A stretch of DNA of 6,332 bases from Patescibacteria group bacterium (GTDB lineage: Bacteria; Patescibacteriota; Minisyncoccia; Phycocordibacterales; Phycocordibacteraceae). The position numbers were made by a program, and so were the translations under genes. Location of the stretch: positions 1 to 6,332 of the forward strand of contig JAHJZL010000002.1 in assembly GCA_018826405.1 (NCBI GenBank), given 5' to 3'. Shown in pieces: positions 1 to 5,118 of this stretch (the stretch's first letter is position 1; the number at the start of each line of letters is the position of its first letter). Under the pieces are notes generated by a model. The model did no database searches. It worked only from the letters and a program-made list of their open reading frames with translations, and was not told the DNA's origin.

Positions 1-1089
1 GGGGACCGCGTGGAAGGGGAGGTTCTCGGACCAGACGGGGCCCCAATACAAGGAGCTGGAACTGTTGTTGCCCCGAAGCTAATTCGTATAACGGAAGGTC
101 CTGTAGCAAAAGGTGTGGCCGTGCTCGCAATTCCTGCAGTAACTAGCAGCACCACAGCATCCACAACAATTGTTTCTCCTGCAGACACTGAGGTGCGGTT
201 TGTGGAGCGACAGAGCGGAAACGTATACACGTTCCGTGTGCATGATCGCGTACTTGCCCGCATATCAAACAAAACCCTTCCAGGCATTCAAGAGGCTGCC
301 TGGGTTCCTGACGGGAGCCGCGTGTACGTACGTTACTTAATTCGTGCTACTGATGGCGTTGAACACGTAGATACATACGCGCTCCCTGCAGACGGCGGGG
401 AAGGGTACTTCCTTGAACAAGACTTGGAGCAGGTAGTTGCTCGCAACGATGTTGTTTTCTCACTTCTTCCTACACGCACCGGCTCAGTTGGAAGCCTGTC
501 TGCTCCTGACGGCACAAACATTCGTACACTTTTCACTTCTGTAGTCTCTAGATTGCGCACAGAATTTTCAGGAGAAGACCTTGTGGCAACCACAAAGGCA
601 TCTACTGGCCTTGATGGGTACTCGTTCCTAGTAAGTCGTACTAACGGAAGCCTCACACGGCTCTTGGGCCCTCTGCGCGGACTTACGACACTTCCGAGCC
701 CCGACGGAAACCACGTTCTCTACAGCTTTAGTGACCGCGGAAAGCTCGCGACTCAAGTACTAAACACAGCCACTCGTACCGCAACTCCACTGCCGCTGGC
801 AACACTTGCTGAGAAGTGTGTGTGGGCTCCAGGCAAAGAAGGTTTGTATTGCGCAGTACCAACAGCTGTTACAGGAAATCTCCCAGACGATTGGTACCAG
901 GGCGCGCGCACCTTTACAGACCGCATTTGGTACATAGATTTGAGCAGCCGGCTCGCAACACTTATCGTTGACCCTGCGCAGGTGGGGGAAGTTGAGATTG
1001 ACGCAATTGCCTTAACGCTAGATCCTCAAGAAGATGTGCTTGTGTTTACAAACAAGAAAGACGGCTCTCTCTGGTCATACGATCTATAG
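1..1089 (+). CDS. Unknown beta-propeller-like, probably exported protein (5' partial)
   Basis: The reading frame is open from base 1. A GTG at base 10 could serve as a start, but no ribosome site or signal peptide precedes it, so the true start and any membrane anchor probably lie upstream. Numbered from that GTG, 359 residues remain. A low-complexity Thr/Ser/Ala stretch at about residues 44-57 looks like a linker. After it come repeated strand-turn-strand units of the WD40-like/TolB-like kind: EAAWVPDGSRVYVRYL (95-110), PSPDGNHVLYSF (229-240), VWAPGKEGLYCAVP (271-284), and a last blade ending in GSLWSYDL at the C-terminus. The only two cysteines, C270 and C281, sit on neighbouring predicted strands and could form a disulfide in an oxidising compartment. 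Similar propeller-like hypothetical proteins are, from memory, common in Patescibacteria; function is unknown. It converges on yidC and ends 2 bases before the shared terminator. The CDS is secure, the fold likely, the role open. Confidence 0.8.
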   Translation, partial: GDRVEGEVLGPDGAPIQGAGTVVAPKLIRITEGPVAKGVAVLAIPAVTSSTTASTTIVSPADTEVRFVERQSGNVYTFRVHDRVLARISNKTLPGIQEAAWVPDGSRVYVRYLIRATDGVEHVDTYALPADGGEGYFLEQDLEQVVARNDVVFSLLPTRTGSVGSLSAPDGTNIRTLFTSVVSRLRTEFSGEDLVATTKASTGLDGYSFLVSRTNGSLTRLLGPLRGLTTLPSPDGNHVLYSFSDRGKLATQVLNTATRTATPLPLATLAEKCVWAPGKEGLYCAVPTAVTGNLPDDWYQGARTFTDRIWYIDLSSRLATLIVDPAQVGEVEIDAIALTLDPQEDVLVFTNKKDGSLWSYDL

Positions 1090-1090
1090 A

Positions 1091-1116
1091 AAAAGGCCCG
1101 CACGTGCGGGCCTTTT
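1091..1116. terminator. Bidirectional Rho-independent terminator between the propeller gene and yidC
   Basis: A perfect 26-base palindrome, with GGCCCGCAC pairing GTGCGGGCC and flanked by AAAA and TTTT. On the plus strand the stem runs into TTTTCTTT. On the minus strand it runs into five Ts. Both convergent genes stop against it: the upstream gene's TAG ends at 1089, and yidC's TAA occupies 1121-1119. It should end transcripts from both sides. Confidence 0.92.
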
Positions 1117-1118
1117 CT

Positions 1119-1853
1119 TTATGCCTCAACCTTAGGTTTTATGCCTTGTTTCCTCACAATGTATTCTTGGGCGATGCTCACGACGTTACTTGTTATGAAG
1201 TAGAGCGCAATAGCAACAGAGGTGAAGTACGCAGCAAAGGCAATGAAAATAGGCAGCAGGAAGCGCATCTGGAGTGCCATTGCTCTTCCAAAGTCAGCCT
1301 GCATATCTCCTCCTTTCTTTGTTGATTTCTCAGGGACAGGAATTGCGTACCAGGCCTGAATAAGTTGCGTTACGCCTGCGAGTACCGCAAGAACAATGCT
1401 TGAGCCAACAATTGCAAACACCCCAAGGAAGGCAGGGGATACTGCCTCTGGCATGCCTACAAATGGGTAGAGAAGGGAGGGGTCTACTGTTAGAAGCTCT
1501 TTACTGTTAAAGACCCAGTACAGGGAAATAACTATCGGGAGCTGGATAAGGAGCGTAAGAAATCCTGCGAGAGGGTTTATTCCGTATGCCTTATATAGAG
1601 CAAACATTTCCTTGGCCTGCTTTTCTTTGTCGTCCTTATATTTCTCTCGCACTTCCTTAAGTTCTGGTTCAATCACTTTCACTGCGCGTGCAGTACGCAA
1701 CGCGGAGAAGGAAAGCGGCATAATAATAAACTTCACAATAAGGGTCGCCACGATAACAGCGATACCAATATCTTGCCCGGGAATAATGTCCGTGAGGAAG
1801 ATTAGTAGGTTATAGATCGGTACGTAGAGAACCGTGTGAAAGAAGGAGGTCAT
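1119..1853 (-). CDS. yidC: YidC/Oxa1-family membrane protein insertase
   Basis: Inserts and folds membrane proteins in the cytoplasmic membrane, alone or with SecYEG. The protein has 244 residues, the short form without the large extracytoplasmic domain of proteobacterial YidC and with no lipoprotein cysteine. Hydrophobic segments lie at about 8-24, 29-50, 96-116, 141-170 and 193-229. The charged cytoplasmic helical hairpin is at about 57-88 (ELKEVREKYKDDKEKQAKEM). The family signature YKAYGINPLAGFLTLLIQLP spans 87-106. The positive residue of the substrate groove, usually Arg, is Lys41 here (LIVKFIIMPLS). The ATG at 1853 starts 10 bases after the rnpA stop, as the last gene of rpmH-rnpA-yidC; no yidD fits between them. 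There is no Shine-Dalgarno sequence, but a TAGACT box lies 7 bases upstream. The C-terminus is short and basic (VRKQGIKPKVEA). Confidence 0.95.
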   Translation of the reverse strand: MTSFFHTVLYVPIYNLLIFLTDIIPGQDIGIAVIVATLIVKFIIMPLSFSALRTARAVKVIEPELKEVREKYKDDKEKQAKEMFALYKAYGINPLAGFLTLLIQLPIVISLYWVFNSKELLTVDPSLLYPFVGMPEAVSPAFLGVFAIVGSSIVLAVLAGVTQLIQAWYAIPVPEKSTKKGGDMQADFGRAMALQMRFLLPIFIAFAAYFTSVAIALYFITSNVVSIAQEYIVRKQGIKPKVEA

Positions 1854-1860
1854 GCGCTAC

Positions 1861-1866
1861 AGTCTA
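1861..1866 (-). promoter_or_regulatory. Possible -10 box for yidC, overlapping the rnpA stop
   Basis: On the minus strand TAGACT ends 7 bases before the yidC ATG, so a transcript would begin at or next to the start codon. Its first three bases are the rnpA stop codon TAG. No clear -35 is visible. It is proposed because no Shine-Dalgarno sequence is present and the same TAnnnT spacing occurs at other genes here. It may be chance, with yidC simply expressed from the rpmH promoter. Confidence 0.35.
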
Positions 1867-2190
1867 CCGCACCTGGCCCAGCGCGCGAGTAAGCAGGGAA
1901 GAGAGCTCTGCGTGGAGCTCCTCAAATGAGAGCTCTGCTGCGCCTGGTCTTGCGTACACAACCACAGCGCAAGAAGAGCTGCACCACGGACGCGCACTGA
2001 CAAGGATCCGGCGCTTGAGTCGGTGCCTGCTTACAGCAAGTTTTGCTACCTTTTTTGAGACAACTGCAGCGCAGCCTCCCTGGGAGCTTGATTCTCGCAC
2101 TGAAAGGGAGAAATGGGGGCTTGCAAGCCTTTTTTCAGGCCCTGAAGGCGCAAAATGCGCCCGAGAAAGGCGCATGTTACGTGGCAACAT
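1864..2190 (-). CDS. rnpA: Ribonuclease P protein component
   Basis: Small basic subunit of RNase P, which assists the catalytic RNA in maturing tRNA 5' ends. At 108 residues it has the normal family length. The N-terminus MLPRNMRLSRAHF matches the family's opening. The central basic helix, LAVSRHRLKRRILV (51-64), corresponds to the family's RNR motif, but reads R55-H56-R57, with His in place of the usual Asn. The region 74-80 (CAVVVYA) is the usual hydrophobic strand before the last helix (87-102). The ATG at 2190 shares one base with the rpmH stop (TAATG), implying translational coupling; no Shine-Dalgarno sequence precedes it. A second in-frame ATG, Met6, is a less likely start because the MLP opening is typical. 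Position after rpmH, the same strand and the content all agree. Confidence 0.93.
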   Translation of the reverse strand: MLPRNMRLSRAHFAPSGPEKRLASPHFSLSVRESSSQGGCAAVVSKKVAKLAVSRHRLKRRILVSARPWCSSSCAVVVYARPGAAELSFEELHAELSSLLTRALGQVR

Positions 2191-2327
2191 TATACGGTGA
2201 GCTTCGCGCGACCCTTACGGCGGCGGCGCAAAAGGACCTTCTGTCCTCCAGAAGTAGAGGTACGAGCACGGAACCCGTGTGTGCGGGCTCGCTTCCTCTT
2301 TTTTGGTTGATAGGTGCGCTTAGGCAT
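2190..2327 (-). CDS. rpmH: 50S ribosomal protein L34
   Basis: A 45-residue, very basic protein of the large ribosomal subunit. The sequence begins MPKRTYQPKKRKRARTHGFR, continues through RTSTSGGQKVLLRRRRKGRA and ends KLTV, matching L34 along its whole length with no gap. The ATG is at 2327 and the TAA shares its last base with the rnpA start. It is the first gene of rpmH-rnpA-yidC and diverges from dnaA across 102 bases, the classical gene order around bacterial origins. There is no Shine-Dalgarno sequence. An extended -10 (TGGTACTAT) ends 9 bases upstream, so the leader would be only a few bases long. Confidence 0.98.
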   Translation of the reverse strand: MPKRTYQPKKRKRARTHGFRARTSTSGGQKVLLRRRRKGRAKLTV

Positions 2328-2336
2328 GTCCACAGG

Positions 2337-2365
2337 ATAGTACCAGGTTGACAGGCAGAGAGCAA
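2337..2365 (-). promoter_or_regulatory. Promoter of rpmH-rnpA-yidC
   Basis: On the minus strand: a weak -35 TTGCTC (2365-2360), a 17-base spacer, and an extended -10 TGG-TACTAT (hexamer 2342-2337). Transcription would begin near 2330, leaving a leader of about 3 bases before the ATG at 2327. The TGn extension makes up for the poor -35. An overlapping alternative, TATCCT (2339-2334), would give a fully leaderless start. Confidence 0.6.
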
Positions 2366-2399
2366 GGAAGCTCCTCGGTTTGGGTGCCGGGTCGCGCGT

Positions 2400-2408
2400 T
2401 GTGGATAA
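2400..2408 (-). promoter_or_regulatory. Consensus DnaA box in the dnaA promoter
   Basis: The plus strand reads TGTGGATAA, the exact complement of the TTATCCACA consensus. It ends 6 bases before the TATACT -10 of dnaA, so it occupies the -35/-10 spacer where bound DnaA would meet RNA polymerase. This suggests autoregulation, and it may also contribute to origin function. Confidence 0.8.
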
Positions 2409-2414
2409 CGTGGG

Positions 2415-2420
2415 TATACT
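2415..2420 (+). promoter_or_regulatory. -10 box of the dnaA promoter
   Basis: TATACT differs from the TATAAT consensus at one base and lies 9 bases before the dnaA ATG, predicting initiation near 2427 and a leader of only about 3 bases. No -35 match exists at 16-18 bases upstream; that space is GC-rich and carries the DnaA box. An AGGA at 2423-2426 is too close to the ATG (3 bases) to be a normal Shine-Dalgarno site. Confidence 0.55.
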
Positions 2421-2429
2421 CTAGGAACA

Positions 2430-3782
2430 ATGAATCGTTTAGACGCTCGTGAACTCTGGGAATACGTGCTCACACAGGTAGAACTCTCCATTTCTCCCGC
2501 AAACTTTAATACGTGGTTCCGTGACAGCTCCATCGTTAAGATAGAGGACGGCATTGTATACATTGGTGTTCCAAGCCAGTTCTTCCGTGACTGGTACTTA
2601 AAGAAGTTCAACATGCTTCTTTTGAAGATAGTGCGCTCGGTGTCGCACGAATACCGCAATATTGAGTACACAATCGTAAAAGACGATCGCAGACGCGTGC
2701 CGAAGGAGCCGAGGCGCGCTCCTCAGCAGACAACGGAAATGCCGCTTGATGAGTTTTATATAAACAAGAGCGACAACCTTAATCCACGCTACACCTTTGA
2801 TAATTTCGTTATTGGCGCCTTTAACGAACTTGCACACACTGCTGCACAGACGGCCATAAAGCGCCCGGGTATTACGTACAACCCGTTGTTTATCTACGGA
2901 GAGACAGGAAGAGGGAAGACGCACCTTATTCAGGCAATAGGAAATCAGTTTAAGCGCCTGTACCCGACAAGAAAGATCTACTACCTCACCTCTGAGAAGT
3001 TCGGGACAGACTACACGGACTCCCTACAGGCAGGTACAGCTAACCGCTTTAAGGAAAAGTATCGCCAGTTTGACCTTATTATCATGGACGATGTGCAGTT
3101 CTTGTCTAAGAAAGAGAAAATGCAGGAAGAACTCTTCCACCTCTTTAACGCTTTCCACGACAACAACAAGCAAGTTATTTTCTCCTCTGATCGTGCGCCT
3201 GCTGCTATTCCTGACATTGCCGATCGTTTGCGTGGACGTTTTGCGAGCGGCATGACTGTTGATATTGGGGAGCCAGACTCAGAGAGCCGTATGGCAATTG
3301 TGCGCAAGAAGGCTGCAATTCACGGCGTTACGCTCTCAGACGAAGTTGTAGAACACATTGCAACTTCCGTGGCAGGCTCTATTCGCGAGCTTGAGGGAGT
3401 AATTAACAGCGTTGTCTGCCATACACAGGTAAAAGGCGTTCCTCCAGACCTTGCTGAAGTTCGTCAGTCTCTACGCTCCTTTGCTCGTCCTCAGAAAACA
3501 GTCTCTGTTAAGCATGTCGTGTCTAAGGTTGCTGAGTTTTATGGAATAGACGAGGAAAGTATTTACGAGAAGACACGCAGAAGGGAGGTGGTGCGCCCAA
3601 GACAGGTCATTATGTATATTCTGCGCGAAGACTTCAGCGTTTCGTATCCAACCATTGGATCAAAACTTGGGGGACGTGATCACACAACCGTAATTCACTC
3701 GTGCGAGAAGGTGAAGAGAGAAGTCGTCGATGACACCGAGCTCGCAAAGGAGATTCAAGACATTAGAACACTGTTGGTATAA
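2430..3782 (+). CDS. dnaA: Chromosomal replication initiator protein DnaA
   Basis: AAA+ ATPase that binds DnaA boxes, melts the origin and recruits the helicase. At 450 residues it has normal length. Domain I (1-83) starts with LWEYVLTQVELSISPANFNTWF. Domain II is a short charged linker (84-115). Domain III begins near NPRYTFDNFVIG (118-129) and shows Walker A GETGRGKT (157-164), Walker B LIIMDD (216-221), sensor 1 at SSDRAP (252-257), box VII RLRGRF (266-271) with arginine finger R270, and sensor 2 at GSIRELEG (316-323). Domain IV ends in the helix-turn-helix with the DnaA signature GRDHTTVIHSCEKV (415-428) and the RPRQ motif (389-392). All key residues are present. The ATG at 2430 fits the -10 box and domain I. 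It leads dnaN on the same strand, and its stop TAA lies inside a TATAAT promoter box. Confidence 0.98.
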   Translation: MNRLDARELWEYVLTQVELSISPANFNTWFRDSSIVKIEDGIVYIGVPSQFFRDWYLKKFNMLLLKIVRSVSHEYRNIEYTIVKDDRRRVPKEPRRAPQQTTEMPLDEFYINKSDNLNPRYTFDNFVIGAFNELAHTAAQTAIKRPGITYNPLFIYGETGRGKTHLIQAIGNQFKRLYPTRKIYYLTSEKFGTDYTDSLQAGTANRFKEKYRQFDLIIMDDVQFLSKKEKMQEELFHLFNAFHDNNKQVIFSSDRAPAAIPDIADRLRGRFASGMTVDIGEPDSESRMAIVRKKAAIHGVTLSDEVVEHIATSVAGSIRELEGVINSVVCHTQVKGVPPDLAEVRQSLRSFARPQKTVSVKHVVSKVAEFYGIDEESIYEKTRRREVVRPRQVIMYILREDFSVSYPTIGSKLGGRDHTTVIHSCEKVKREVVDDTELAKEIQDIRTLLV

Positions 3783-3783
3783 T
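3775..3783 (+). promoter_or_regulatory. Extended -10 promoter upstream of dnaN
   Basis: TGG-TATAAT is a perfect -10 hexamer with the TGn extension. The hexamer (3778-3783) contains the dnaA stop codon TAA (3780-3782). A weak -35-like TTCAAG lies at 3754-3759 with an 18-base spacer. Initiation near 3790 would give dnaN a structured leader of about 208 bases containing a DnaA box, or would start a small RNA. Confidence 0.6.
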
Positions 3784-3997
3784 GGGGACATCTATGCAAC
3801 ATCCTGTGTATAACCGAAGACATGGTGGGGAGAACAGGGGGCACTGTGTTTTGTCTCCCCACACTGTCCCCAGAAATCTCGTCTGGACAAGGTCGTATTC
3901 AACAGCTTGCCAGAGAGAGACTTCCCGAGGGAGAGCGCGGCTGCGGGCCCAAAAGGGTTGTCCCCGGTATCAACACCCCTAATAATAGGCATTAATC
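3784..3997 (+). other. dnaA-dnaN non-coding region: candidate oriC and structured dnaN leader
   Basis: This 215-base stretch has no convincing gene; short open frames on both strands have no family resemblance. It contains an outer inverted repeat GGGGACA/TGTCCCC (3784-3790, 3865-3871), a 9-bp stem GTGGGGAGA/TCTCCCCAC (3825-3833, 3854-3862) with an inner ACAG/CTGT stem (3834-3837, 3844-3847), and a third hairpin TGTCC..AGA/TCTGGACA (3865-3874, 3882-3889) that would use the same TGTCC as the outer stem. One DnaA box lies at 3805-3813. A GC-rich block (about 3925-3967) gives way to an AT-rich edge from 3980 that runs into dnaN, including TAATAATAG. dnaA-dnaN spacers often hold oriC, so that is the favoured reading. 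Only one clear box is present here, which is few, so an RNA leader role is an open alternative. Confidence 0.5.
3805..3813 (-). promoter_or_regulatory. DnaA box in the dnaA-dnaN spacer
   Basis: The plus strand reads TGTGTATAA, the complement of TTATACACA, which fits the relaxed DnaA-box consensus TTATNCACA. It lies 22 bases downstream of the TATAAT box, just inside the predicted dnaN leader, so DnaA bound here could block dnaN transcription or contribute to origin assembly. Confidence 0.6.
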
Positions 3998-5098
3998 ATG
4001 ATTATTACTTTAGATAAAAAAGAATTCATGGAGGGTGTGGGTAGCGTCTCTCGTTTTGCAGAAAGACGCTCCGGAACTCTTCCTGTTCTCGCAGGAGTAG
4101 CCATCATCGCAGGAGATGATGGTATTAAGTTGCGTGCAACAAATCTAGAGACAGGAATTGATCTCAAGATAGAAGGGAAGATTCAGGAAACAGGAGTTGT
4201 TGCTCTACCTGCGAACACCCTGAAAGAAATTGCATCCTCTTTTTCAGGAGGTGGAACCATAACACTGGAGCACGCAGGGGAGACGGTTGTCGTTTCCTCA
4301 GGAGGGGCTCGTAGCACACTCAAAACTCTTGCCTTTGAGGATTTCCCTACGCTCCCGCTTCCAGACGCACCACAGGCAAAATTTACGCTCTCTGGAGTAC
4401 TCCTGAAGTCCTTGGTTACATCAGTTATGGGGTATGCATCAACTTCAAGTGTGCGCCCCGAGCTCGCGAGTGTGCTCGTGTCTGCAGAAGGCGGATCTAT
4501 TAAGGCCGTTGCAACTGACTCGTTCCGTCTTGCTGAGAAGAAGATTGCGCTTAAGGCAACCATCCCGTCTTTCTCAATGCTTATTCCAGCAAAGAATGCG
4601 ACAGACATCATGCAAACTCTTCCTGACGAAGACATTGAGGTTCAGGTCGATGATCATCAAGGGGCATTTTTCTGGAGCAAGGGCGTTCTTACTACACGTC
4701 TTGTTTCTGCAAACTATCCAGACTACACACAGATTATTCCTAAGAGCTTCATTGCAGACGCAACGGTGCTTAAGAAAGATTTCGAAGCAGCACTGAGGCG
4801 CACCGCAATCTTCTCAGACTCGTTCCTCAAAGTTCGTCTTGGGTTTGATGCTGGATCTAAGAAGATTTCCTTGGCTGCACAAAACGCAGATGTGGGGGAC
4901 TCAGCGGAGAGTGTGTCCGGAGCAGTTTCAGGGGAGGCAGTTGAGCTGTCTTTCAACCACAGATACCTCTCAGCTCCGCTTTCGGGAATTGCAGCAGACA
5001 GTATTACGCTCTCAGCAAGTGGCATTGGGCGCGCTATGGTGTTGCGGGGCTCTGGAGACCCATCGTTTCTATACTTGGTGATGCCGATGAACCAATAA
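3998..5098 (+). CDS. dnaN: DNA polymerase III subunit beta (sliding clamp)
   Basis: Forms the ring that encircles DNA and tethers the replicative polymerase; it also binds other clamp partners through its hydrophobic pocket. The 366 residues are the usual length and fit three similar clamp domains of about 120 residues each (roughly 1-120, 121-240, 241-366). Recognisable family segments include the domain 1 opening MIITLDKKEFMEGVGSVSRF, LPVLAGVAI (28-36), the DSFRLAEKK segment in domain 2, ANYPDYTQIIP at the domain 2-3 boundary, and the C-terminal YLVMPMNQ, which is close to the usual YLxMPMR(L) end lining the binding pocket. The ATG at 3998 begins the conserved MxxT N-terminus. A weak AGG lies 8 bases upstream. 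It follows dnaA on the same strand, and the DciA-like gene starts 20 bases after its stop. A TATAAT promoter sits about 215 bases upstream. Confidence 0.97.
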   Translation: MIITLDKKEFMEGVGSVSRFAERRSGTLPVLAGVAIIAGDDGIKLRATNLETGIDLKIEGKIQETGVVALPANTLKEIASSFSGGGTITLEHAGETVVVSSGGARSTLKTLAFEDFPTLPLPDAPQAKFTLSGVLLKSLVTSVMGYASTSSVRPELASVLVSAEGGSIKAVATDSFRLAEKKIALKATIPSFSMLIPAKNATDIMQTLPDEDIEVQVDDHQGAFFWSKGVLTTRLVSANYPDYTQIIPKSFIADATVLKKDFEAALRRTAIFSDSFLKVRLGFDAGSKKISLAAQNADVGDSAESVSGAVSGEAVELSFNHRYLSAPLSGIAADSITLSASGIGRAMVLRGSGDPSFLYLVMPMNQ

Positions 5099-5106
5099 AG
5101 AGAGGG

Positions 5107-5112
5107 TACACT
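5107..5112 (+). promoter_or_regulatory. Possible -10 box for the DciA-like gene
   Basis: TACACT ends 6 bases before the ATG at 5119, so initiation would fall on the start codon, giving a leaderless transcript. A GAGGG at 5102-5106 is 12 bases from the ATG, far for a Shine-Dalgarno site. No -35 is visible. Cotranscription with dnaN is equally possible. Confidence 0.3.
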
Positions 5113-5118
5113 TAGAGA

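Noticed and set aside
168..176. DnaA-box-like GCATCCACA in the first gene
   Set aside because: Only 7 of 9 matches, isolated in coding sequence far from the origin region.
2348..2353. Perfect TTGACA -35 on the plus strand between rpmH and dnaA
   Set aside because: No -10-like sequence lies 16-18 bases downstream (the place reads CTCCTC), and the dnaA TATACT is 61 bases away.
3854..3864. The 11-mer GTGTGGGGAGA occurs on the minus strand here and again on the plus strand near 6316-6326
   Set aside because: Several shared 11-mers are expected by chance in a window this long, and the second copy is ordinary PBP coding sequence.
3782..3982. Open frame of 66 codons on the plus strand in the dnaA-dnaN spacer, and another at 3792-3992 on the minus strand
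   Set aside because: Composition is unlike the neighbouring proteins, no family resemblance is visible, neither has a ribosome site, and both overlap inverted repeats and the DnaA box.
3784..3997. A known small RNA (SRP RNA, 6S RNA, RNase P RNA or tmRNA) in the dnaA-dnaN spacer
   Set aside because: None of their hallmark motifs could be found by eye, such as the SRP GGAA-tetraloop core or the RNase P conserved segments. A new structured leader remains possible.
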